From Bog-793 sp963785415 (GTDB lineage: Bacteria; Actinomycetota; Acidimicrobiia; Acidimicrobiales; Bog-793): 64,000 nt of DNA. Position numbers and translations under genes: made by a program. Location of the stretch: the NCBI GenBank assembly GCA_963785415.1, contig CAWAVB010000001.1:1674001-1738000 (forward strand), given 5' to 3'. Numbering within the stretch: position 1 is the stretch's first letter; every line of letters starts with the position of its first letter. Shown here piece by piece: positions 16,912 through 25,197 of this stretch. Under the pieces are notes generated by a model that worked only from the letters and a program-made list of their open reading frames with translations, searched no databases and was not told the origin of the DNA.

Positions 16912-17931
16912 ATGCGCATCATGATCGTGGCCCCGCCCTGGCTGCCCGTCCCACCCCCCGCCTACGGGGGGACCGAGGCGGTCCTCGACGGGCTGGCGCG
17001 GGGACTGCGCGCCGCGGGTCACGACGTGTTGCTCTACACGACCGGCGAGAGCACCTGCGAGGTCGAGCGCGCCTTCGTCTTCGAGCGCGCGATCGGCGTC
17101 GGCCAGGGTGGGGCGGCCCAGGAGATCCGCCAGGTCGTGCACGCCTACGAGATGGCCGGTGGCTTTGACGTGGTGCACGACCACACGTTGATCGGACCGC
17201 TGTACTCGGAACGTTTCCCCCGTGTCCGCGTCGTCACGACGAACCACGGGCCGTTCGAGAGCGATCTCATCGACTTGTACCGGATCGTCGCCGATCGCGT
17301 TCCCGTGATCGCGATCTCGCGACACCAGGCCGCGACGGCCGGCGACCTTCCGATCGCCGCGGTCATCCATCACGGGGTCGAGCCGTCGGAGTTCCCGGTC
17401 GGGGACGGTTCGGGGGGGTACGCGCTCTTCCTCGGTCGGATGAACCCGACCAAGGGGGCGCACGTCGCGGCCGCCGTCGCCCGCAAGGCCGGCATCCCGC
17501 TGCGCATCGCGGGCAAGTGCCAGGAGAAGCTGGAGATCGACTACGTCGAAACGGTGATCAAGCCATTGCTCGGATCCGACGTCGAGTACCTCGGCGAGGT
17601 CGATCATGCGGCGAAGCTCGAGCTGCTCGGCCGGGCGACGGTGTTGCTCAACCCCATCTCCTGGCCCGAGCCGTTCGGGATGGTGATGATCGAGTCCCTT
17701 GCCTGCGGCACGCCGGTGGTGACAACGCCGTTCGGGGCGGCACCCGAGATCGTCGACGACGGGGTGACGGGGTTCGTGCGCGACGGCGAGCAGGCGCTCG
17801 TCGATGCGGTGGTCCGCGTGGGCGAGATCGATCGCTGGCGTTGTCGTGCCGCGGTCGAGGGGCACTTCTCGCTGCGACGGATGGTCGACGAACACGTCGA
17901 CCTCTTCCGGCGCGTGATTGATCGCGGATGA
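16912..17931 (+). CDS. Family 4 glycosyltransferase (GT-B)
   Basis: 339 residues from the ATG at 16912, preceded by AAAGGTGG; an in-frame ATG at 16852 would add 20 unconserved residues. N-terminal MRIMIVAPPWLPVPPP and YGGTEAVLDGLARGLRAAGHDV are the acceptor side of GT4 enzymes. The C-terminal half has the donor motif: LFLGRMNPTKGAH, WPEPFGMVMIESLACGTPVV (E-x7-E) and APEIVDDGVTGF. The sugar and acceptor are unknown. It is followed closely by a glycogen-debranching-like enzyme, so a role in alpha-glucan or trehalose-type metabolism is a reasonable guess. Confidence 0.9.
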   Translation: MRIMIVAPPWLPVPPPAYGGTEAVLDGLARGLRAAGHDVLLYTTGESTCEVERAFVFERAIGVGQGGAAQEIRQVVHAYEMAGGFDVVHDHTLIGPLYSERFPRVRVVTTNHGPFESDLIDLYRIVADRVPVIAISRHQAATAGDLPIAAVIHHGVEPSEFPVGDGSGGYALFLGRMNPTKGAHVAAAVARKAGIPLRIAGKCQEKLEIDYVETVIKPLLGSDVEYLGEVDHAAKLELLGRATVLLNPISWPEPFGMVMIESLACGTPVVTTPFGAAPEIVDDGVTGFVRDGEQALVDAVVRVGEIDRWRCRAAVEGHFSLRRMVDEHVDLFRRVIDRG

Positions 17932-17986
17932 CGGGGCGCGATCTGACGGGCGCCGCGTTGTTGCCCGATCGTCGTGGAGCGGGGGA

Positions 17987-20134
17987 GTGGTGACGGTCGA
18001 CGCCTGGGTCTTCGGCGGCCAGCCCGCCCTCGGTAGCTCGGCGGGGGGCACGGTCACCCTCGTCGAGGGGACGAGCTTCGCGATCTCGGCCCCGTCTGGC
18101 GACATCGATCCCGGGGGGGCCCAGGGGCTCTTCTACCGGGACACGAGGTACCTGTCGGGATGGCAGCTGCGAATCGACGACATCCCCGTCCAGCCGCTCG
18201 CCGTCGTGCCGAGTGACCCGTTCGCGGCGCGCTTCCTCGGACGTGCCCAACCGGGCGAGGGTCGCTCGGACAGCACGCTTTTCGTCGTTCGGGAGCGGTT
18301 CGTCGGCGACGGGATGCGGGAGGACCTCGTGCTGCGGAACCTCGGCGCCGAGGCGACGGCCTGCCTGATCTCCGTCGCCGTCGAAGCCGACTTCGCCCAC
18401 CTTTTCGACGTGAAAGAGAGCCGCGCCCGTTCCCGGGGCACAACCGACGTCGTCGTCACGGACTCGGCGATCGAGATCACGCACCGCTATCGGGAGAGGA
18501 ATCGGACGATCACCGTGGCCCTGCCGCCGGGTTCGGAGGCGTCGTCCGGCGTCATCACGATCGAGGCGGTCGTGGCGCCTCGTGGTGAGTGGCGGACGTC
18601 TTTCGAGATCGACCTGAGAATGGATGGCGAGTCGGTCGAGCCGCGCTATCGCCGTGGCGTACCGGTGGAAGCCTCGCCGTCGACGACGCGGCTCCGCTCC
18701 TGGGAGCAGACGACGCCAACGGTGGAGACCGCCGACGAGGGCGTCAACCGGACGCTCGGCCGCAGCATCCCCGATCTCGGCGTGTTGCGGATCTTCGACC
18801 CCGACGAGCCGGACCTGGCGGTCCTGGCGGCGGGCGCGCCGTGGTTCATGACCCTTTTCGGGCGCGACTCGCTCATCACGTCGTGGATGACGCTCGGGAT
18901 CGATCCGACGATCGCGGTCGGCACGCTCACCACGCTCGCCCGCTACCAGGGCGAGCGCGAGGACGCGCGTACCGAGGAGCAACCGGGACGCATCCTCCAC
19001 GAGGTCCGCTCGGGCATGACCGGTGTCGCGGCCCGGGGCGAGGATTCCATCTACTACGGGTCGATCGACGCGACTCCGCTCTTCGTCATGCTCCTCGGCG
19101 AGCTGCACAACTGGGGGGTCGACGGTGGGATCATCGACCGCCTGCTGCCGCACGCCGACCGGGCGCTCGACTGGATCGAGCGCTACGGGGACCGGGACGG
19201 CGATGGCTTCGTCGAGTACCAGCGGTCGACGAACCGCGGCTTGGTGAACCAGGGCTGGAAGGACTCCTTCGACGGGGTCAACGACGCCCGCGGGAGAATT
19301 CCGGAACCCCCGATCGCCCTGTGCGAGGTGCAGGGATACGTCTACGCCGCCTACCTCGCCCGGGCCCGCATCGCCCGGGCGCGCGGCGAGGCCGCGACGG
19401 CCGAAGCGTTCGGGGAACGGGCGACGCGTCTGCGCCGGGCGTTCAACGAACGCTTCTGGCTCGCGGACCAGGGGTATCTCGCGCTCGGTCTCGACGGCCA
19501 CAAGCGCCCGATCGACTCGCTCACCTCGAACGTCGGCCACTGCCTGTGGACCGGCATCGTCGACGAGGGCTATGCGGCCCGGATCGCCGCGCATCTCGTC
19601 TCCCCCGAGATGTTCACGGGCTGGGGCGTCCGCACGCTGGCAAGCTCGATGAGCGCCTACAACCCGGTGAGCTACCACAACGGCTCCGTTTGGCCCCACG
19701 ACAGCGCCATCGCCGCCGCGGGGCTGATGCGCTACGGATTCGTCACCGAGGCCCAGCAAATCGCCAACGCCCTGTTCGACCTCGCCACGGCCTTCGACGG
19801 CCGCCTCCCGGAACTCCTGTGCGGGTTCGATCGCGAGGAGTTCGCCGCGCCCGTGGGCTACCCGACCTCGTGCTCCCCGCAGGCGTGGGCCTCGGCGACG
19901 CCCTTCAGCCTCCTCCGCACCTTGTTGCGACTCGACCCCTCGGTCGGCGACGGCGCGATCTGGCTCGCGCCGAAGCTGCCGAGGCGCCTCGGCGAGGTGC
20001 GGATCGGGCACGTCCCGATCGGGCGGCACCGTGCGACGATCGAGGCGGCCGGGACGAAGGCGAGCGTCCGCGGCCTCGGTAGCGAGATGCGCGTGATCGC
20101 CCGGCCCCGCCCCGTTCGTCCGACGGGAGGGTGA
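17987..20134 (+). CDS. Glycogen debranching-like enzyme (amylo-alpha-1,6-glucosidase family)
   Basis: About 715 residues. I chose the GTG at 17987, 7 bases after GGAG; a TTG at 17918 would overlap the glycosyltransferase by 14 bases. The N-terminal ~270 residues are the beta-rich glycogen-debranching N-terminal domain (SGDIDPGGAQGLFYRDTRYL). The C-terminal (alpha/alpha)6 toroid carries PWFMTLFGRDSLITSWMTL, the acidic WIERYGDRDGDGFVEY, VNQGWKDSFDGV and SYHNGSVWPHDSAIAA. Such proteins hydrolyse alpha-1,6 or related glucosidic bonds; the exact substrate is unproven. No signal peptide is present, so it is cytoplasmic. It forms a two-gene unit with the GT4 gene. Confidence 0.88.
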   Translation: MVTVDAWVFGGQPALGSSAGGTVTLVEGTSFAISAPSGDIDPGGAQGLFYRDTRYLSGWQLRIDDIPVQPLAVVPSDPFAARFLGRAQPGEGRSDSTLFVVRERFVGDGMREDLVLRNLGAEATACLISVAVEADFAHLFDVKESRARSRGTTDVVVTDSAIEITHRYRERNRTITVALPPGSEASSGVITIEAVVAPRGEWRTSFEIDLRMDGESVEPRYRRGVPVEASPSTTRLRSWEQTTPTVETADEGVNRTLGRSIPDLGVLRIFDPDEPDLAVLAAGAPWFMTLFGRDSLITSWMTLGIDPTIAVGTLTTLARYQGEREDARTEEQPGRILHEVRSGMTGVAARGEDSIYYGSIDATPLFVMLLGELHNWGVDGGIIDRLLPHADRALDWIERYGDRDGDGFVEYQRSTNRGLVNQGWKDSFDGVNDARGRIPEPPIALCEVQGYVYAAYLARARIARARGEAATAEAFGERATRLRRAFNERFWLADQGYLALGLDGHKRPIDSLTSNVGHCLWTGIVDEGYAARIAAHLVSPEMFTGWGVRTLASSMSAYNPVSYHNGSVWPHDSAIAAAGLMRYGFVTEAQQIANALFDLATAFDGRLPELLCGFDREEFAAPVGYPTSCSPQAWASATPFSLLRTLLRLDPSVGDGAIWLAPKLPRRLGEVRIGHVPIGRHRATIEAAGTKASVRGLGSEMRVIARPRPVRPTGG

Positions 20135-20219
20135 GGCCAGCGGACACCTCTGACCCGGTCCGGTCGATCGCGCCGCAATACTGGGGCCGAACCAATCACC
20201 GGGCCAGAGGGAGGTTCCC

Positions 20220-20723
20220 GTGGAACGGATCGCTGCACCGCTCGTCGCCGCAGAGCGCCCGATGCTCGAGGGATGGCTGGAGTTCGAACGCGCGACGCTG
20301 GCGCTGAAGTGCGCCGGTCTCGCCCCCGAGCAGCTCGCGACGCGGTCGGTCCCGCCTGCGACGCTCTCACTGCTCGGGCTCGTGCGGCACATGGCAGAGG
20401 TCGAGCGCTTCTGGTTCCAGCGAACCCTTGTCGGTGCCGACCGGCCGCCGATCTACCGCACCGATGCCGAGCGCGATCGCGCCTTCGACGGCGCCGAGCC
20501 GGCGAGCGCCGCCGAAGATCTCGCCGCCTGGGAGGAAGAGTGCGCCGCCTCCCGGTCGGTCGTTGCTGGGATCGGCTCGCTCGACACGATCGGCGCGCGC
20601 TCCTGGCGGGATGGCGAGGTTTCGCTGCGTTGGATCCTCGTCCACATGATCGAGGAGTACGCCCGGCACAACGGTCATGCCGACCTGCTGCGACAGACGA
20701 TCGACGGCGCGGTCGGCGTCTGA
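20220..20723 (+). CDS. DinB-like DUF664 protein
   Basis: 167 residues, GTG start with GGGAGG 5 bases upstream. A four-helix bundle of the DinB/DUF664 superfamily is indicated by LGLVRHMAEVERFWFQRTL, SLRWILVHMIEEYARHNGHA and DLLRQTIDG, whose histidines would bind a divalent metal. Actinobacterial members include thiol-S-transferases using mycothiol. The substrate here is unknown. It is 97 bases upstream of the DNA methyltransferase gene on the same strand. Confidence 0.87.
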   Translation: MERIAAPLVAAERPMLEGWLEFERATLALKCAGLAPEQLATRSVPPATLSLLGLVRHMAEVERFWFQRTLVGADRPPIYRTDAERDRAFDGAEPASAAEDLAAWEEECAASRSVVAGIGSLDTIGARSWRDGEVSLRWILVHMIEEYARHNGHADLLRQTIDGAVGV

Positions 20724-20820
20724 CCACGGCCCGCGCGCCCGTCGAAGGGCGCGATCGCATCCCCGGCCACACGACACCCTTCGGTCATACTGGTGAAGGG
20801 CCTGCTGAGGGAGAGATCGC

Positions 20821-21738
20821 GTGACGGAAACGTCGAGCTTCGGTGCCTCGCGGCGCGAGAGCCACGACGCAAGCTCGTTCTACGGCCGTTTCACCCCGCC
20901 CGTTATGTCCGCGGACGACGAGATCTGCGAGTGCTCGGTCCGCGACTCGATCATCCTCGGTGACTCCCGGGACATGTCCAAGGTGCCCGCGAAGTCCGTC
21001 GCGCTCGTCTGCTCCTCGCCACCGTATTTCTCCGGCAAGAGCTACGAGGAGGAGATGGGGCACGGGCACATCCCCGCGACCTACATCGAGTACCTGCAAC
21101 AGCTCGCCGACGTCTTCGCCGAGTGCCGCCGGGTCCTCGAGCCCGGCGGCAGGATCGCGATCAACGTCGCCAACCTGGGGCGCAAGCCGTACCGCTCGCT
21201 CTCCGGGGACGTGACCCGCATCCTGCAGGACGATCTCGGATTCCTTTTGCGGGGCGAGATCGTCTGGCAGAAGGCCGTCGGGGCGAGTGGCAACTGCGCC
21301 TGGGGTTCGTTCATGAGGCCGTCGAATCCGGTGCTGCGCGACGTGACCGAGCGCGTGATCGTCGCGAGCAAGGGGCGCTTCGACCGGGCCGTCGACGCCA
21401 AGCGCCGAGCGACGCTGGGTCTGCCGTACGAGGCCACGATCTCCAGGGAGGACTTCATGTCCTGGACGCTCGACGTCTGGCAGATCCCCCCGGAGTCGGC
21501 GACCCGCGTCGGGCACCCCGCGCCGTTCCCGGTCGAGCTGCCCCGCCGGCTCATCGAGCTCTACACCTACCAAAACGACGTCGTCCTCGACCCGTTCATC
21601 GGGTCGGGCACCACGGCGGTCGCCGCGATCGCGGCTCGCCGGCACTACGTCGGTTACGAGACCGACCGGGACTACGTCGCACTGGCGCGACGCCGAGCGA
21701 AGAGCGCGCGCAAGGCCCGCGAGCAAGACGCCGCCTAG
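20821..21738 (+). CDS. Solitary beta-class DNA methyltransferase (SPPY motif)
   Basis: 305 residues, GTG start behind GAGGGAGAG. The catalytic motif IV (SSPPYFSGKSYEEEMGHGH) comes before the SAM-binding motif I (LDPFIGSGTTAVAA), which is the beta-class order. SPPY is usually found in N4-cytosine enzymes, DPPY in N6-adenine ones, so N4-methylcytosine is the first guess. The end HYVGYETDRDYVALARRR is typical. No restriction endonuclease, specificity subunit or vsr gene lies beside it, so it looks like an orphan methylase with an epigenetic rather than restriction role. The target sequence is unknown. Confidence 0.9.
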   Translation: MTETSSFGASRRESHDASSFYGRFTPPVMSADDEICECSVRDSIILGDSRDMSKVPAKSVALVCSSPPYFSGKSYEEEMGHGHIPATYIEYLQQLADVFAECRRVLEPGGRIAINVANLGRKPYRSLSGDVTRILQDDLGFLLRGEIVWQKAVGASGNCAWGSFMRPSNPVLRDVTERVIVASKGRFDRAVDAKRRATLGLPYEATISREDFMSWTLDVWQIPPESATRVGHPAPFPVELPRRLIELYTYQNDVVLDPFIGSGTTAVAAIAARRHYVGYETDRDYVALARRRAKSARKAREQDAA

Positions 21739-21793
21739 ACGCGCGCTGGGCGGACCTGGGGATTCCCGGCCCGTCCCCTCTCAGCCCGCCGGT

Positions 21794-21821
21794 TTGTTGG
21801 ATAAGGTCACGACGGTAAAGA
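21794..21821 (+). promoter_or_regulatory. Candidate promoter of the importer operon
   Basis: TTGTTG (21794-21799) and TAAAGA (21816-21821) are 16 bases apart, 30 bases before the start codon of the binding-protein gene. The local base composition is AT-rich for this genome. Hexamer resemblance only. Confidence 0.35.
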
Positions 21822-21851
21822 ACGCTTCTCGACGTTGAAGGAGCGAGCCCG

Positions 21852-23195
21852 ATGCGTGTCGTAGGGAGACGGGCCGGCGTCACCGCCTGCGCTGCGCTAC
21901 TGCTCGCCGGGACAGTCCTCGCGGCCTGCGGGAACGCGTCGACGAACCTCTCGACTGCCGGGAATACCCAGGGGGTGTCCCCGCACCGGATCGTCGTCGG
22001 CGGGCTCGCCTCGATCACCGGCCCGTTGCCCGCCGACTTCGCGCCGGCGATCGCCGGGGCCCAGGCCTACTTCGACTGGGTGAACGCCAACGGTGGCGTC
22101 AACGGGCGAAAGATCGACTTCGCCTACAAGCTCGACGACGGGTCGGACCCGTCGGAGGACGCCACCCAGGCGCGCACCCTCGTCGAGCAGGATCACGTCT
22201 TTGCCGTCGTTCCCGTCGCCACCCCCGAGTTCTCGGGCGGCCCGTTCCTTTCCCAGCACGACGTGCCGACTTTCGGGCTGGACGTCAACACGAACGCCGA
22301 CTGGGCGGGCCCGAGCATGTTCGGCAACACCGGGTCGTACACGGCCTTCGAGTCCGCACAGCTCCAGGCTGCCTATCTCGCCGCGCTGCATCACGTGAAG
22401 GCGGCGGCGCTCATCGCCTACAACATCAGCCAGTCGAGCGAGGGCTGCCAGGGAGTCGCCAACGCCTTCCGCCAGTACGGCATCCGGGTCGTGTTCGAGG
22501 ACCTCGCCGTTCCGGTGCCGGCGTTCGACCTCAGCGCCGACGTGACGAGGATGAAGTCGCTCGGCGTCGACATGGTCACCTCGTGCCTCGACCTGTCCGG
22601 CGACATCCTGCTCGCGCACACGATGCAGCAGGACGGCATGACCAAGGTGGTCCAGTACTGGTTCGACGGCTACGACCAGTCCGCTCTGAAGACCTATGCC
22701 TCGGCGATGCAGGGCGTCTACTTCATGCTCCAGCACGTGCCGTTCGAGGTCACCCGGCTCTATCCCGGCCGCTACTCGAGCATGGACCGCTTCGAGGCAG
22801 CGCTGGCGCGCTACGCGCCCGGCAACCCCCCGTCGGAGGCGGCGTTGGCCGGATGGACGAGCGCCGACCTTTTCGTGACGGGACTGCGGATGATCGGGCG
22901 TGACGTCACGCGCACGCGTCTCGTCGCGGCGATCAACTCGCTCACGCTGTACACGGCACACGGCCTCGTCTCGCCGATCAACTGGCGCACCGACCACACC
23001 GGCGTGAGCACGATCTACAACTGCAGCGTCTTCGTCCAGGTGCGCGGGCACGAGTTCGTCCCCGTCTACGGCACGCCGCCGAGCGTGTTCAGCTGCTTCC
23101 CGGTGCCCAACCCCGCCCACGGCCCCATCCACCGGGTGATCCCCCTGCCGCCAGGCGTCCCGCCCCTGACGGCCCCGGGTGGCGGGGGCGGTTAG
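21852..23195 (+). CDS. Branched-chain amino acid-type ABC transporter, substrate-binding lipoprotein
   Basis: 447 residues, with AAGGAG upstream of the ATG. A lipoprotein signal peptide ends in the lipobox LAAC (Cys about residue 25), so the protein is exported and lipid-anchored. A type I periplasmic-binding fold follows: IVVGGLASITGPLPADFAP, FDWVNANGGVNGRKIDF, DATQARTLVEQDHVFAVVPV, and a C-terminal half with VRG-like strands. It is the first gene of the importer operon; fused permease and fused ATPase genes follow. The ligand could be a branched-chain amino acid, another amino acid or an amide; sequence alone does not settle it. Confidence 0.91.
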   Translation: MRVVGRRAGVTACAALLLAGTVLAACGNASTNLSTAGNTQGVSPHRIVVGGLASITGPLPADFAPAIAGAQAYFDWVNANGGVNGRKIDFAYKLDDGSDPSEDATQARTLVEQDHVFAVVPVATPEFSGGPFLSQHDVPTFGLDVNTNADWAGPSMFGNTGSYTAFESAQLQAAYLAALHHVKAAALIAYNISQSSEGCQGVANAFRQYGIRVVFEDLAVPVPAFDLSADVTRMKSLGVDMVTSCLDLSGDILLAHTMQQDGMTKVVQYWFDGYDQSALKTYASAMQGVYFMLQHVPFEVTRLYPGRYSSMDRFEAALARYAPGNPPSEAALAGWTSADLFVTGLRMIGRDVTRTRLVAAINSLTLYTAHGLVSPINWRTDHTGVSTIYNCSVFVQVRGHEFVPVYGTPPSVFSCFPVPNPAHGPIHRVIPLPPGVPPLTAPGGGGG

Positions 23196-23216
23196 GAACC
23201 GAGGGCGCCGCTCCAA

Positions 23217-25196
23217 TTGAGCCAGTTCCTCTCCTACGCGCTCCCCGGCATCCCCTACGGGTGCGCCTACGCCCTGATGGCCGCCGGCCTCGTGCTCACC
23301 TACAAGGCATCGGGCGTGTTCAACCTCGCCTTCGGCGCCCAGGCCTACGTCTCGGCGATCGTGTTCTACGTCGCCGTCGCCGACGGCTGGCCGAAGTGGG
23401 CGGCGTTCGTCGTCGCCGTCGTCGTCCTCGGTCCGGCGCTCGGCTACGCGCTCGACCGGCTGCTCTTCCAGTACGCGCGCACGGCGCCGCCGCTCGTCCG
23501 ACTCGTCCCGGCGCTCGGGCTTTTGATCGCGATCCCGAGCGTGATGCAGATGATCTTCGGGACGAGCCAGCGGCTCGCGCCCCCGGCGCTCGCGCTGAAC
23601 CCCGACCACGTCTACTTCCGGATCGGGTCCGTCGCCCTGACGGGCGTGGAACTGCTCACGACGGGTGTCACCGTCGTCGTCATCGCCGGACTCGCCGTGA
23701 TGTTCCGCTCGAGCGCCCTGGGGCTGCGGATGCGGGCGGTCGTCGAGAGCCCGCGGATGACCGAGCTCGCCGGGATCCGGGCCGACCGGGTCGGTACGTT
23801 CGCCTGGATGCTCTCGAGCCTGCTCGCCGGGCTTGCCGGCGTGCTGCTGGCGCCGATCTACGCCGCACTCGACCCCTCGTACTTCACCGCGTTGCTGGTC
23901 GCCGCCATCGCGGCCGCCGCGGTCGGCGGGTTCGCGAGCCTGCCGCTCACCCTCGTCGGCGGCGTCGCGCTCGGCGTGGTCCAGGAGGTGATCGGCGGCT
24001 ACCTGCCGTCCGGCACGGTGCTCTCATCGGGACTGCGGCCGGCCTTCCCGTTCGTCGTGCTGGCGGTGTTGTTGGTCGCGCGACGCTCCTTCCGCCCCGC
24101 CGGCGCGCTCGGCGACCCGCTCGCCGCGTGCGACCCGCCACCGGCATCGCTGAAGCCGCCGTCGCACATGACCGAGGTCGCGCTGGGCTCGCGGGCCTTC
24201 GCCGGTCTGCTCGTGGCCGTCTTCATCGTCATCACGCTCGTGCTCGTCCCGGGGAACTGGGAGTTCGCGCTCACCCAGGGGCTCGTGTTCGCGATCATCT
24301 TCTTGTCGATCACGCTGCTCACCGGCATGAGCGGCCAGATCTCGCTCTGCCAGGCGTCGTTCGCCGCAGTGGGCGCGTTCACCGCCGGACAGCTCGCCAC
24401 GCACTTCGGGACGGCGCTTTTGCTCGGCGTCGTCGCCGGTGGCGTGCTCGCCGGGATCGTCGGGTTCGTGGTGGCCGTCCCGAGCCTCCGGCTCGGCGGG
24501 ATCGCGCTCGCACTGCTCACGTTGTCGTTCGCGCTCCTCGGGGACAACGTCCTTTTCCAGTACCCGTGGTCCGGCAACGGCGCGACGGGTCTCAGCGTCC
24601 CGCGCCCGACGATCGGGGCCGTTAACTTCGCGGGCAGCGGCGCTTTCTTCTGGCTCGCGCTCGTCGTGCTCGTGGTCGCGGCCGGGGTCGTCTGGCTCTT
24701 GCAGCACGGATCCGTCGGCGGGGAGCTCGGCGCGCTGCGCGCTTCTGAGGTCGGTGCCGAGTCGATCGGGATCGACGTCCGGAGGCTGCGCGTCATCGCT
24801 TTCATGCTCTCGGCCGTGCTCGCCGGGATCGGCGGCGCCCTCTACGCCTCGCTCGAGCAGACCGTCTCGCCGACGGACTTCAACTACGAGTTCTCGCTCG
24901 TCTTCGTCGTCGTCGTGGCGACCGTGGGCGTCTACTCGGTCGCCGGGGCGATCGAGGCCGGGCTCGCCTACACCGTGCTCCAGCAGCTCGTCAACAACCT
25001 GCCGGACCGCTACGGCTCGCTCGTCGCGCTGATCTTCGGGCTCGCCGCCGTCACCTACGTGCGCCACCCGGAGGGGGCGGTCGAGTACGCCCGGCGCTGG
25101 GTGCTCGACCGGGCCGAGCAGTTCGCCCGTTTCCTCACGCGCAACGACCCAGTCGAGGCCGAGCTCCCGGTCGGTGCGGGACCCGGGGGGCGCTGA
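23217..25196 (+). CDS. Fused LivH-LivM-type permease of a branched-chain amino acid importer
   Basis: 659 residues, TTG start 21 bases after the binding-protein gene. The first ~300 residues are LivH-like (FLSYALPGIPYGCAYALMA, LTYKASGVFNLAFGAQA, GIRADRVGTFAWMLSS). From about residue 320 the chain is LivM-like (FAIIFLSITLLTGMSGQISL, VPSLRLGGIALALLTLSF, LRVIAFMLSAVLAGIGGALY). Both halves are strongly hydrophobic with about 8 spans each, joined by a short linker (PLAACDPPPASLKPP). Normally these are two separate subunits; here one polypeptide supplies both. The stop is 1 base before the next start, so translation is coupled. Confidence 0.93.
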   Translation: MSQFLSYALPGIPYGCAYALMAAGLVLTYKASGVFNLAFGAQAYVSAIVFYVAVADGWPKWAAFVVAVVVLGPALGYALDRLLFQYARTAPPLVRLVPALGLLIAIPSVMQMIFGTSQRLAPPALALNPDHVYFRIGSVALTGVELLTTGVTVVVIAGLAVMFRSSALGLRMRAVVESPRMTELAGIRADRVGTFAWMLSSLLAGLAGVLLAPIYAALDPSYFTALLVAAIAAAAVGGFASLPLTLVGGVALGVVQEVIGGYLPSGTVLSSGLRPAFPFVVLAVLLVARRSFRPAGALGDPLAACDPPPASLKPPSHMTEVALGSRAFAGLLVAVFIVITLVLVPGNWEFALTQGLVFAIIFLSITLLTGMSGQISLCQASFAAVGAFTAGQLATHFGTALLLGVVAGGVLAGIVGFVVAVPSLRLGGIALALLTLSFALLGDNVLFQYPWSGNGATGLSVPRPTIGAVNFAGSGAFFWLALVVLVVAAGVVWLLQHGSVGGELGALRASEVGAESIGIDVRRLRVIAFMLSAVLAGIGGALYASLEQTVSPTDFNYEFSLVFVVVVATVGVYSVAGAIEAGLAYTVLQQLVNNLPDRYGSLVALIFGLAAVTYVRHPEGAVEYARRWVLDRAEQFARFLTRNDPVEAELPVGAGPGGR

Positions 25197-25197
25197 G

